A DNA stretch of 64,000 nucleotides from Forficula auricularia (lineage: Eukaryota; Arthropoda; Insecta; Dermaptera; Forficulidae), in NCBI GenBank assembly GCA_024734495.1, contig JALMQS010000153.1, forward strand, positions 37,152,858 through 37,216,857, written 5' to 3'. The stretch's first letter is position 1; each line of letters opens with the position of its first letter. Shown piece by piece: positions 34,987-45,670 of the stretch. The notes under the pieces are model-generated. The model worked only from the letters and a program-made list of their open reading frames with translations. It had not been told where the DNA came from and ran no database searches. A program made the translations under genes and the position numbers.

Positions 34987-35128
34987 AGTGACTCAAAAAG
35001 TAATTTAAAAAAAGAAAAAAAGATTAGTTGTGAGGTAACAGACACCGATTGTCTGTCTCTAAAGCGTGTGCACCAAATTCCGGTGGACAGTGGCTGGACA
35101 CCGAGTGTCTCGTGTGAAAGGGATCTAA

Positions 35129-35849
35129 GACCACGTCACCTCATTTTCTTCTAATTTTTCTCACGTTTAAAAATAACTAGATTTAATTGACTGGGCATGA
35201 TTTTTGTCAGTATCTTTCAAGTACCTTCGAGTGTATTTCCGTGTTTAACCCGAAAAATATCTTTATAGCATTACGTTTTTATATATCTTTCTTTAGTCCT
35301 TATAAACTTCTTTCACAATGTTTTTTTTTATTTTTGTTTTTTTGTTTTAACGGTTTGGCAATCTTGCCCTCTCTTTCTTTCTCACAAGTAATAAGACGCG
35401 CAGTTCAACCAACATAAAGCTGGCACGCAGCTTAAACAATGTTGAGTAAGAAAAATCACCACCCATCCATTTTTCATCTGGCCTTTCTCTCGGGCTGTCT
35501 CCTTTCTCTTTTCTATTTCGCCCACCCTTCGGGTTTCCTCTCGCGAGACCCGTCGTCGGCGTCCTGGATCGTTTTCCTTTTGCGCAGGACGCCGACGAAT
35601 CTTGACTGCATCACAATCGAGGCCTGCCCTGCAGACTCCGATCAAGATCACTCAGCTAGATAAAATGGAAACGTTTACAGTCTGGGCTGCTCAGTACTCG
35701 ATCATTTCAATTAATAACTACGAGGCTGGGTATCATCGATGGAACTGCGTCACTAAATTGTCATTTATAAACAGTCATATGAGAATTTTTTCATTTTCGA
35801 CTCCACCAAAAATGAGACCCAATTTTCAGTTGTTTACCGAAAGAGGATT
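35129..35849. other. GC-elevated segment, no gene assigned
   Basis: 35430-35660 has C/T-rich, GC-elevated sequence with overlapping short frames on both strands, one (minus, 35382-35651) strongly basic. It could be a decayed LINE 5' region, but I found no motif. I leave it unassigned. Confidence 0.35.
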
Positions 35850-37140
35850 TGCGGCTAAAACTATTTCAATTGCACAGTTTTAATGAGAAAATCTCATCAG
35901 GATGCACGACGCTCCGATACCTAATTCTGGAAACGTTTTCAAGGGCTGTAGAGGAACTCTGTTGACACATTAAGGACCTTCCCTAATATAGCTGAGAGGC
36001 AATTCGCTCTTTCCCCTACTAGTACTCTCTACCTACTACTAGTACTCTCTACCTACTACTAGTACTTCTCTCACGCGCAGAAAGTCAAAAATATTTTTAC
36101 TGCGTCGTTTCTCGGAACTGGCAACATTGCATTCTTACCGACGCTAAAAGAATAAAAAAAAAATACTTCATGAAACATCTCAATGCGAAATTCCAGATGA
36201 GAACAGTATAGTTAGGTTAAAGTATTAGCTAAAAATCTCAAATACACCAGCTGAAGAAGTTTTTTAGATATGGAAAAATTGAGTGACTTTAGTGCTACCG
36301 CTGCTAAGTCGCCATCTCTCACTTGCCATGCCATGAGAGAAAAAATGAAAACCATCAAAAGTACCTAACTTTTAACATTTGATACGATTGTTTTAATAGA
36401 AAACTATTTGTTATTTCTTCATTTAATGATTCTCAGTTTTTCAAAATAATTTCAAGAAAATTAAGATTGTTATTTAATGAAACAGTTGCTTTAACATCAA
36501 TCGGGATAGGGTTTGCGTGTTAAATATGATAATAATTACCTCTTTTTTACCTCTCATTTTCGGATTTTTTTAAGAAAATAATGTTTTACTTATAAAGAAA
36601 TTTTAATTTATCCTAATATTATATTATATTCAGAGCTCGAATATAATATTTATTTTTATATCTCTCCTAAAAATTAAATTTATTAACCCTTCCAAAAATA
36701 CCTCCCAAGTCCCCACTTACCTCTCATTTCCGAAATTTTTCAAGAAAATAAAGTTACTTTTCAAGAAATTTTAATTAATTTTAAGGATGATCAAATTTTT
36801 ATGGGGACAAAAATACAAAATATTTTTTAATAATACGGGGTCTTTGTAAATATCTATTTAAATAAAATGATTTTAATCAGATGCATCTAGATTGCGCATC
36901 TCTAATAACAAAATATCATCAGAATGCACGACGTTTCACCATCTAATTCTAGAGTCATTTTCAAGTGTTGTAGGCTAGGTCTGTTCTCGGGCTCGAAAAA
37001 TCTCTCAATCTTTCAACGGACTTCCCCTACAGCATTTGAAAACGTTTCCAGAATTAGGTGTCGAAGCGTCGTACATCCTGATGAGATTTTCTCATTAAAA
37101 TTGTGCAATCTAAATAGTTTTAGCCGAAAATTTTCTTTCG
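35850..37140. mobile_element. Inverted-repeat element, 1.3 kb
   Basis: Left arm 35850-35985 (GAGAAAATCTCATCAGGATG, CCTAATTCTGGAAACGTTTT) pairs with the right arm 37005-37135 (CATCCTGATGAGATTTTCTC in inverse order). A third half-copy lies just inside the right arm (36910-37003, CATCAGAATGCACGACG). No transposase seen. ORFs at 36924 and 37013 are arm sequence. Confidence 0.7.
36018..36075 (+). repeat. 20-bp minisatellite, nearly three units
   Basis: ACTAGTACTCTCTACCTACT is repeated twice exactly and a third time partly. Confidence 0.9.
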
Positions 37141-37191
37141 ATACACAACTCAACCACCAAACATTCAAATCTGCAATTTTTCCAAGTATAC

Positions 37192-38838
37192 TATTTTGTA
37201 TAATAATAATAAAAATTAGGTAAAATTGTGAGGTGGGTTTCACATAAAATGAAATAAAACAAAAGTGAGTTTAGATTTCGATATATTTCGGGTTGTCAGA
37301 GAAAACTGAATATAAATTAGAAAAATGTTTACATGTAATAATTTTTTGGAAACAGGTATGATGAGGGAAAGTGAGGGGAGGGAAAAAAATAAAAAGTGAA
37401 TAAAAATAGAATTATTGATTATATCTTATAATTTATAATAAATAACCCAACATTCCTTCTATTGTTCGGATATTTCATTTTAATATTAAGATATCAGCAC
37501 TTTCCATGTACCATTCTGTTCCTTTTTATAAATCCAGGTATACAGATTTCTCACCACCTGTCAAAAAACTCACTTATTCCGTCTTTGGAGAAATATTAAT
37601 TCTTCTAATTTATATTCAGTTTTTAACCGACTTCAAAAAAGTAGGAGGTTCTCAATTCGACTGATTTTTTTTGTGTCTATGTTACCTGATATCTTCGCCA
37701 ATTGTGAACCGATTTTGATGATTTTTTTGCATTGGGTTTAATCTAGTTTTCCATTGGTAAAAATATAAATTTCATTGGTATTGGACCTTTTTTGTTATGT
37801 TTGTTCACGCATTACTTCTTTGTTTATGGACCGATTTTAATCATTCTTTCTGCGTTTGGATCAGTATAGCTCCAAAATAGTGAAGATACCTATTTATTTA
37901 TTTTATGTATGTTCAGCTAAAACTTTTTGCCACGTGGACCGATTTCGATGATTCTTTTTTTATTGGAAAGGGGGTATCTTAAGGGTGGTCCCATATTAAT
38001 TTGGTCAAGTTCTGATGATATTATCAATGATGAAATAACGTAAATCTACAATTGTTATGAGCAAATAATCAAAATTATAATAAACAAAATCTTTTATAAA
38101 AAAATCTTAAAACATTCATTTAAAACCTGCTAACGTTTCAAGATAATTTCTCTATTTATGAATTGAATTTTATTATCATTTTCTGATTCATTCGCCCGAC
38201 GCTTTCTCTTACGAGATGCATGCAAGGTATTATATTAAGTCACTATTAATAACATCACTAAAAAGAGAAAAATAATAATAATTTTTATAAAAAAATTAAA
38301 ACCGACTTCAAGAAAACTAAATGCAACAAATAAAATAATAAGAACTCAAAAATTAAATAAAATGCACTAAAAGGTATAAGATAATTATCTTATTTAGTTA
38401 CAACTAAACGACGAAATATTAACATGAAATCACTTTTTGAAGTCCGTGCTAAACAAACTATATAAGCGGGCCTACCTGCCAAACGTACTAAGTAAGATCC
38501 GTCGAGTTCGATTCATAAAATGTATATTTTTGGCACCGACTTCAAAAAGTGATTTCATGTTAATATTTCGTCGTTTAGTTGTAACTAAATAAGATAATTA
38601 TCTTATACCTTTTAGTGCATTTTATTTAATTTTTGAGTTCTTATTATTTTATTTGTTGCATTTAGTTTTTTGAAGTCGGTTTTATTTATTTTTTTTTTTT
38701 TATAAAAATTATTATCTCTAATTCCTGACAATGGGCTGACAACGCGAAATATATCGAAATCTAAACTCACTTTTGTTTTATTTCATTTTATATGAAACCC
38801 ACCTCGCAATTTTACCTAATTTTTTTTATTATTATATA
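37192..38838. mobile_element. Foldback element hosting a second foldback
   Basis: Outer arms of about 110 bp (AGGTAAAATTGTGAGGTGGG, TTTCACATAAAATGAAATAA, AACTCACTTTTG and ATATATTTCG in inverse order) at 37192-37301 and 38738-38838. The inside is occupied by a complete ACCGACTTCAAAAAA-family element (37622-38690). The outer arm phrase GTGGGTTTCACA is also found near 25268. Confidence 0.8.
37622..38690. mobile_element. ACCGACTTCAAAAAA foldback family, copy 2
   Basis: Starts ACCGACTTCAAAAAAGTAGG and ends TTTTTTGAAGTCGGT. Same body-plus-hairpin architecture as at 10484 and 61838. The hairpin arms at 38300-38440 and 38540-38690 contain AACTAAACGACGAAATATTA and its inverse. Includes TTCTGATGATATTATCAATG, which superficially resembles a hammerhead core (see rejected list). 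Confidence 0.8.
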
Positions 38839-39614
38839 AAAATGTTTCACCTAGAACCAACACCTATCTCCTTAAAAGTTATATACTATTTTACTTCAAC
38901 CCGTACAAAAGTTGAGTAAAAAAAAAAAGCGTGAAGGTGAGATGAAGCAAAATAGCAAGGGAATGAATGAATGGTTGGGTCCGATTTAAAGAATTCCCTT
39001 CCTCGTCTGTATTTCCTTGTTCTTCTGCTTTGTTTCCACTGTGGACCTTGCTTGACGCCGTCTTCAGTTGACAGCCACCCCTCGCCACCCTGCCTGCAAA
39101 ATATTTATGATCTTAAACTCCAACAAATCTTCAGCTGCGACCCGCTTCGTTATCTTTGCTCTCCGGGCTGTTTGCTCTTTTTCCTTACCGATTTCTTAGT
39201 TCTGGCCGACTTTGTTCTTTTCGGGATGTCCTCTGCTGGGTCTTTTCTCTTTTCACCTGAGTGCATACGGAACCTCATCCACCCTGGGCTTATTGTTTAT
39301 GCTTTTCAACCTCGAATTCAATTTCCATGGCTTTTGCAATGTCATCTTCTCCCTCTCTCGCTCCAGACCAACTGGAAATAGCGAGATTTCCACAAAAGCA
39401 AACCACTCTCAGTTGTTTCCATTTCGTTGCTTGACTTTCTCAATTATAACAATCCTTTCATTTTATTAAAACTCGTTGAAATAAACCACATTATGTACTG
39501 TTTAATATATTTATTGAAACAGTAACAAGTATACACAAACACACGACGTTTCGATGAGTACATCTGTGGAAATGTCGTGTTTACAATTTTTAATATAAAC
39601 TTTCACCTAAAAAA
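38839..39614. other. GC-elevated region with unassigned frames
   Basis: 38843-38864 carries the recurring motif TGTTTCACCTAGAACCAACA. From about 38960 to 39420 GC rises. A 136-codon plus-strand frame (38971-39381) looks like an artefact, being cysteine, leucine and phenylalanine rich. On the minus strand short frames are charged (EDDIAKAMEIEFEVEKHKQ, IPKRTKSARTKKSVRKKSKQ) and may be decayed retrotransposon ORF1 or an old exon. At about 39545-39590 (minus) CATCGAAACGTCGTGTG is another decayed hammerhead-like end. No gene is claimed. Confidence 0.4.
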
Positions 39615-40435
39615 ATATAATTAAAAAGAATTTACTTTTTAGGGACAGTTTGATCTTAGGGAAAATTATCTTAATCATAATAGGGGACAGTCATGATTTT
39701 CAAATATAATTTTTAAGTTTTCTTTATACTGCCCTTATTCACATAAAAATATTTTAAAATTAATTTTATACTCGTAATGTGGTAAAAAAAATTACTAGCC
39801 TAGCCTTTTCCAATATTACCTTTAGCATGAATGTATCTATATTTGGCAAATTATCGATTTGTGCCTTTACAAAACCCATCTCTGCCATTATATATATATA
39901 AGAAATTATTATTTAGAAAAAGTAATTTAAATGTTAAAATATCTCAGTGTATTGTTCTATTATTATCAAAAGCGAGTACTCCACGTTAAGGATTCATGAC
40001 GTCACATGTCTAGAGGCATACTTCAGCAATCTTCGGGCTGTGCTCGGCTTTAGCTCAAAACATTAACTTTAAAGTATTTTTTCTAATACAAATAATATTT
40101 GAAATTAATTGTTTCTTGTATAATTCGAAACAATGAATATTACTCTACTTAAAAAAATTAATTTTAATGAAATTAAAATTTCATGCCTGTCCCCTATTAT
40201 GTATTTATATATTGTGTGTCAGAGGGTTTCATCCTCTTGAGATCGAACCCAAGCTCTAACGTTGCTATCCGGGCTGTCAGCCTTACCACAGAAATTAATT
40301 ACCTCCGACACACAGATATATTAAAAGAAAGGAAATTTTATTTTTTACTCTGACATACAATATATACATGATATATATAGATAATTTTTCACTAAGATCA
40401 CATTGTCCCTAAAATGTAAATTCTTTTTAATTAAA
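39615..40435. mobile_element. Foldback element containing a tRNA-like module
   Basis: ATTAAAAAGAATTTACTTTT and TAGGGACAGTTTGATCTTAG at the left pair with the inverse near 40380-40430 (AAGATCACATTGTCCCTA, AAATTCTTTTTAAT). GGGGACAG/CTGTCCCC repeats also occur inside. The tRNA-like module lies at 40213-40314. No coding content. Confidence 0.65.
40213..40314 (-). repeat. tRNA-like module with short TIRs
   Basis: Bounded by TGTGTGTCAGAGGG and CCTCCGACACACA. On the minus strand it contains GTGGTAAGGCTGACAG (A-box like) and TTGGGTTCGATCTCAA (B-box like) at tRNA-like spacing. It cannot fold as a full tRNA by eye. Probably a pol III-derived cassette. Confidence 0.6.
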
Positions 40436-40526
40436 AAAACTAGCTCCAGCCATGAGTTGTCTTTTTGAAAAACTTTCCATCTAATTTTCAAAAAAAATGA
40501 CATACTCAAATTATTTATATTTAAAA

Positions 40527-41468
40527 TTAACTACAACGGATCGTTGCTAAACTTTATCCAAATTCATTTGAAATATTAATATGTTTTTTCCTTAATTATT
40601 AATCAGATATCACTTGCAATTTACAGTTCATGTTGACTTTAATTCAAAAATAGCGATTGATTCTGATCTAATACTTGAGGAATAACAATTCTACATTGGA
40701 TTTTTGACGTTTCGGTTTTTATTGGTAGCCATTGCTGAAGTCATGGAGGAATCAAGTTAAAATCATAAATAACGATCAATTCTTATCTACTACTAGAGGA
40801 ATAACCTTATTGCATTCCATTTTTGATGTTTTGACTATTAATGGGAACCTCTACTGAAAACGCGGAAGAATCGACTTAAAATCAAAAAGACTAAATTCTT
40901 TTATGATAAACAACTCAAGCTTGAGTTGTTTACCAAAAAAGATTTTTCATTTTATAATTTTAGTAAAAACTTTATGTAACCTTTTTTGTGGCCCCCAAGG
41001 TACTTAATTAGGATATTAAATTTCATCAAAATTGGTTTAGTCATTTTCAAGATATTTAGAAAAAACTAAAAAAGTACTGAAATAAAGTACTAATGTTTGT
41101 TGCCCGATATGTACCAAAAACTATTTTGTTAAAAGAATGGTAGGTTTTCAATATCATTTCATTCGGTGCAACGGTGTGGAAAAAATCGGGAGCCGAAAAA
41201 ACGATAACATCCATCCATCCATCTATACATACATCCATATATCCGCACGCACTAAATGAAAAAATCGCACTTTTTGGCCTCTCGATGAGACCCCATGTAA
41301 TTTTTGGCAAAACTGTCTCGTGCTAAAATTCAACCTAATTGAATACTACAATTTGTGACTTTAATTGACACCATGGGTTCCGTAGTTTTTACCTGAGGAC
41401 CCTTTAAAGTAACGCTTGCCGCGAGACCGATTACAATACTTTACCCATGCTTCGCATTGGATAAAGTA
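40527..41468. repeat. Dispersed element with opposed satellite units, copy 2
   Basis: Matches 19005-20432 from CAACGGATCGTTGCTAAACT to CCATGCTTCGCATTGGATAA, with fewer internal units. Ends in TTGGATAAAGT, the inverse of ACTTTATCCAA near its start. The 84-codon minus ORF at 41056 is repeat sequence. Confidence 0.8.
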
Positions 41469-41980
41469 AAAATATAATTTATAATAATTTTAATTGCTTT
41501 TTAAAAATGTTTTTTCCGTACCAACAACCGAGAATGCCTCTAATCCCCTGAAAATAACCGAGCTAATTCCTTATTATTATTTTATTTATGAATTTAGTTT
41601 CTTTTTTGTTTAAATAGAGGACTTTAAGGGTGGCTTGGGATTGTTACGTTAAACTTTGCTTCATATTAATAAACACCTACCTACCAAAATATATACAAAC
41701 GTTTGTTCCTTCCTTTAAAATTAAATAAAGACGAAATAAGGTGATTAAGTCATATACTATATATACTATATATATATATATATACGAGGTAGAAGAGAAA
41801 CGGGGATTTGCACTTGGTAATTATGCTTAAATTAAATCTGAAAAAGATTAAGCTGTTGCGAAATAGAACATGCAGAAAAAAATATTATTAGTATTAGTCC
41901 ACTCGCAAATAATAACTGCAACAGATGGTGAAATAAAAAACATGAACTGAAATCAGTAATAAATCAACTAGTTTTTTTTA
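41469..41980. other. AT-rich intergenic stretch
   Basis: Nothing recognised apart from a TATATATA run near 41765. Confidence 0.4.
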
Positions 41981-42116
41981 CAGTGAAAACAAAGATTTAA
42001 GTATCTTTTTCTGAAAAAAGATGGAAATTATTACAAAAATCAACCCAGTATATAATATTATTAAATGAATTTAACTTTAAAGGACATCATAGATATTAGT
42101 TGAAATATTTTTACAT

Positions 42117-42223
42117 TGCATATCAGAGAGAGTTCGTCCCCTTAGGAATCGAACCCAAGCGCTAACTAAGCTTGCCGGTCCAGTAGCCAAACCCTTAAGA
42201 CAAATCTCTCTCTGACATGCAAC
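42117..42223 (-). repeat. tRNA-like module 1
   Basis: Flanked by TTGCATATCAGAGAG and its inverse CTCTCTCTGACATGCAA. On the minus strand TTAAGGGTTTGGCTACTGG precedes CTTGGGTTCGATTCCTAAGG, the latter a good B box. The terminal repeats plus a pol III-like core make it a hybrid between a MITE and a SINE head. Confidence 0.65.
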
Positions 42224-42366
42224 ATATATAAGTATATGTATAACTTTGTTTTCACTGTAAAATCCATGGGTCCGTCACTGAAAACTTTTTCAGTTTAGCA
42301 GGAATTTTCACTATTCCCTTTGAGTTGAAGGGAGTGAAAAATCTATAGCTATAATACTTATATATG

Positions 42367-42472
42367 TTGCATGTCAGAGAGAGATTTGTCTTAAGGGTTT
42401 GGCTACTGGCCCGGCAAGCTTAGTTAGCACTTGGGTTCGATTCCTAAGGGGACGAACCTCTCTGATATGCAA
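42367..42472 (+). repeat. tRNA-like module 2
   Basis: Same module in plus orientation: TTGCATGTCAGAGAGAG, TTTGGCTACTGGCCCGGC, GGGTTCGATTCCTAAGG and CTCTCTGATATGCAA. Confidence 0.65.
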
Positions 42473-42729
42473 TGTAAAAATATTTCAACTAATATCTATG
42501 ATGTCCTTTAAAGTTAAATTCATTTAATAATATTATATACTGGGTTGATTTTTGAAATAATTTCCATCTTTTTTCAAAAAAAGACACCCAAAAAGATACT
42601 TAAATCTTTGTTTTCACTGTAAAATCCATGGGTCCGTCACTGAAAACTTTTTTCAGTTTAGCAGGAATTTTCACTATTCCCTTTGAGTTGAAGGGAGTGA
42701 AAAATCTATAGCTATAATACTTATATATG

Positions 42730-42835
42730 TTGCATGTCAGAGAGAGATTTGTCTTAAGGGTTTGGCTACTGGCCCGGCAAGCTTAGTTAGCGCTTGGGTT
42801 CGATTCCTAAGGGGACGAACCTCTCTGATATGCAA
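42730..42835 (+). repeat. tRNA-like module 3
   Basis: Almost identical to module 2 and 362-363 bases downstream, differing at AGCGCTTGGG in place of AGCACTTGGG. Confidence 0.65.
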
Positions 42836-43184
42836 TGTAAAAATATTTCAACTAATATCTATGATGTCCTTTAAAGTTAAATTCATTTAATAATAGTTTT
42901 TTTTAGCTTAAAAACTATTTTGCTGTTAAACTTTTGCTGTTGTCATTTAAGAATGTGTATTAAATTATGACCACTGATACCTAATTTCCATGCGCTCTTT
43001 ATGTTGTTCGCATTTGAAATTACAAAATGCTGCAAAGAAAGAGCTCTCAGAGCTTTTATAATAAATTAATAATATTAATTAAGAATTAAAGAAAAAAATT
43101 TAGTTTTTCAAGAGTCGATATGCTCTTTGCAAATAATTAATTATCGATCCTCATCATATTTATTATAATATATGGATGTACATA

Positions 43185-43758
43185 CAGGGCCGAAGCAAGG
43201 CAGGTTCAACGCGTTCGCCGGAACCCGGCCCCGCGGTCTACGAAAATTACCCAATTAAAAAACACCGATTTTGATTAACTTTTTACAGAATGATGATACT
43301 ATTAACAGATGCAAGACATTTTTTTAGTAGCGATGATTCAGTTTAAATGAGTGACAAAAATCATCAAAGTTCAGTGTGTGTAACTCTATAAAGTCCTCAT
43401 ATCCTGGAAACTACTTTAGATAAAATAATACAGACGCTTTCAGAGAAAGGTACTTTTTAGAGAAATTAAACTACATCAATAGTTTTTTGTAAAAGTCATA
43501 CATGATTACAGATTTTGTATTTTCATTGAGTTTTTTGCCCCTTGAAAGCGAATTATGGATGCGAAAAAATATTATATGATTTGTTTAAAAAACTGGATTG
43601 TATTAATATTTAATATTCATCTTATAAAAAATATATAATATGTAACAGCATTTATAAATAAATAATTCCTCGTTGTAAAATTTAAGTGTAGGATTTGAAT
43701 GTTTTCAGGCCCCGCAAAATTTTTGAACCCAGCCCTGCAAAAGATCAAGCCGGCCCTA
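43185..43758. mobile_element. hAT-like non-autonomous element
   Basis: Starts CAGGGCCGAAGCAAGGC and ends GATCAAGCCGGCCCTA, inverted. Eight-base flanks TGTACATA and GGTACTCA agree at five positions, a plausible decayed hAT target duplication. No transposase inside. An internal piece (CACGCGGTCTACGAAAATTA) recurs at 45597-45670. Confidence 0.65.
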
Positions 43759-43781
43759 GGTACTCATATATAATACATATT

Positions 43782-44456
43782 AGCCGGGCACACACGTAGA
43801 GGATTTTCAAAATTTCTAGCCTGCCGGCCGGATACGCCGTCCGGGCCCGCCAACCCGGCCTCCCACACAACAGATATTCTAATGCACACTAACGTAAAGG
43901 TTTGACCTTTCCCTTTCCTAGCTCGCCTGATGCGTAGAGGTTCAGTTCTTTTAGTTAATGGCGAAATCCTTCACATTTTGTGCCTAAGGCCTCTCACTAG
44001 GATTTCATATTCTTCAAGATGTCATAACAATATATCTTTAAATAAAATATTAGTAAAAATAGGTGAGTATATTTTTTTCTTCAAATATAACGAAGATTAT
44101 TTTTGACAAATAAAAAATAATCATTCATGCATACATTGTGCAGTTATACAATTTAAATAACATATACAGATATAAAATTATAAGATAAAATAAAAAAATG
44201 TAATTTATTTAAAAAATATAGTTTTTCCCCATTTAATAAATTTAAATTTTAGAGGCGACTTCTAGAGTTGCGGATTTGGCCTCTAACATAAGTATCCTGC
44301 CTTCAGGAGGAATGGTTGTTTAAGGGCACTGCTTAGAGGCCTGGTGTTCCACATACTCAGAGCGCCGCGCTGGCTCCACTATCGAAACGACCAAGTGAGG
44401 GGATTGAACGGTGCCGTACCAAACCTTTTAAAAATCCTCTACGTGTGTGCCTGGCT
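43782..44456. mobile_element. TIR element with ATT target duplication
   Basis: AGCCGGGCACACACGTAGAG plus GATTTT at the left, AAAATCCTCTACGTGTGTGC plus CTGGCT at the right, flanked by ATT on each side. Three-base duplication would fit PIF/Harbinger or a related group. The interior is non-coding, with GC-rich segments near each end. Confidence 0.75.
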
Positions 44457-44569
44457 ATTGTTATTGTTATTTTCTTAATAGAATTTGTCTTAGAACTGTA
44501 TTAAAATAAAAATACCCACTGACCCGAAACTTCTTGTTAACTGTCACATTTTGTTTGATTTCGACCCGT

Positions 44570-44830
44570 ATCCAAAAAAGGTTGCCGGTATTTGATTTAG
44601 ATTATGATAGGACTAAAGGACATTCTGGAAATCCATCGGCGATTCCTCGGCTGGTTCGATCCATTGGAGAGAGGTCAATTTCGAAGAATTCAAGTGTTCG
44701 TGGGGGGCATATTGCATATTCCACCCCCGCCTTCGGATATCCAGCAACTTAGGAGGCCTTCGCAGTTTGCATCGAGGCTCAGCTCTGATCACCATGCTCT
44801 TAGAATCTAGTTCGATATGCAGCTGTTGCA
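44570..44830. other. GC-elevated open segment, unassigned
   Basis: About 49% GC in a roughly 28% GC window. Frames of about 70 codons are open on both strands (plus 44604-44810; minus 44613-44831), with mixed, protein-like composition but no motif I recognise. The plus frame is preceded by TTTGATTTAG, a possible splice acceptor. It could be an old exon or transposon cargo. Confidence 0.3.
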
Positions 44831-45239
44831 CAAAATCATAAAGTGCTTGAGTTACTCTTTTATTAATTTACTCCAATAATAATTAATAGAAAATCAATGA
44901 AGATTTATTAGTTTCTTAATAAATTCATCCAAATTAGAACTTTTTAAAATAACCGTCTTTTTCTAAATATAATAAATGAATAATTTTTCAATTTTATTTC
45001 CAAATAGACCAACTAATAAATTTGTTGAAAACTTTTTATTTTGCCTAGTGTAGCAGAGTTGTTGAATCATAAAGAAAAACAAAGAGGTTCTTTGTTTCTC
45101 TTTATGAATAGATTTGTGTTTATCAAATGAATTTATTTTATCGGTCCATTTTGTAATCATATCTATTTTTACTGAACAATCAAATATAAAAAATATTAAA
45201 AATAACCAAGAAAAATATTAGTCATGCGAAAAAATGTAT

Positions 45240-45570
45240 TTATATAAAGCTATAAAATTTAGTACAGTGTAATTGAAAATACATAGATTCAAATCGAATT
45301 TATTTAATTAAATTATTTAAGATTGGCAATTTATACTCACAGGAAACGTTTTCAGATATAAAGCTAAAATTTGGTACATTAAAATCCAAAAATACATAGT
45401 TGCGTACCAAGTTTTAACTTATTAAATAAAACCATTCTATACTGACAATTCATATTCTCGGGAAAGTTTTTCAGATATATAGCTAAAATTTGGTGCATTG
45501 TAACATAGTTGAGTACCAATTTACAGCTCATTAACTAAAATCATTCAATATTGGCATTTTGTACTTTCAG
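45240..45570 (+). repeat. Tandem repeat, about 115 bp, three units
   Basis: AGATATAAAGCTAAAATTTG and CAGGAAACGTTTTC recur near 45244, 45357 and 45476 with 15-25% differences. Followed by a fragment of the 43185 hAT-like element (45597-45670). Confidence 0.7.
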
Positions 45571-45670
45571 GAAACGTTTTCTGGTTTAAGTATGGCCACG
45601 CGGTCTACGAAAATTAACCAATTAAAAAAACACCGATTTTTAATAACTTTTTACAGAATGATTATACCTC

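Larger units (their letters stand above)
31949..35125 (+). mobile_element. Dead PIF/Harbinger transposon
   Basis: Flanked by TAA on both sides (31946-31948 and 35126-35128). Termini are GGCCCCTTTCACATGGGACA plus CTCGGTGTCCAGCCACCGG and, inverted at the right, GATCCCTTTCACACGAGACA with CTCGGTGTCCAGCCAC. A 3-bp TWA-type target duplication and this terminus style are typical of PIF/Harbinger. Remnants of both expected genes remain: a MADF-domain start near the left end and a transposase start near the right end in opposite orientation. A LINE (33505-34708), a hairpin sequence (32537-32740) and a tRNA-like piece have replaced the middle. Confidence 0.85.
41981..42900. mobile_element. Inverted and tandemly duplicated tRNA-like element cluster
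   Basis: Left arm 41981-42246 (ACAGTGAAAACAAAGATTTA ... TTTTACATTGCATATCAG) is the inverse of 42358-42619. A 362-base segment beginning TTTGTTTTCACTGTAAAATC occurs at 42245 and again at 42607 with only one indel and one substitution in the parts compared. Three tRNA-like modules result: 42117-42223 (minus), 42367-42472 and 42730-42835 (plus). The near identity of copies points to recent rearrangement or to assembly duplication. Confidence 0.85.

Noticed and set aside
38012..38045. CTGATGATATTATCAATGATGAAATAACG, hammerhead-like string in the ACCGACTTC family (also 10768 and 62268)
   Set aside because: CTGATGA and GAAA are present, but stem II has a two-base loop, position 17 would be G and no stem I can form. 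Chance or unrelated.
38971..39381. 136-codon plus-strand ORF as a secreted protein
   Set aside because: Cys/Leu/Phe-rich composition typical of the antisense of charged sequence, no conserved motif and no gene signals.
42117..42835. Functional tRNA genes
   Set aside because: B boxes are good, but no complete cloverleaf with acceptor stem and anticodon arm could be drawn, and the blocks have transposon-like ends.
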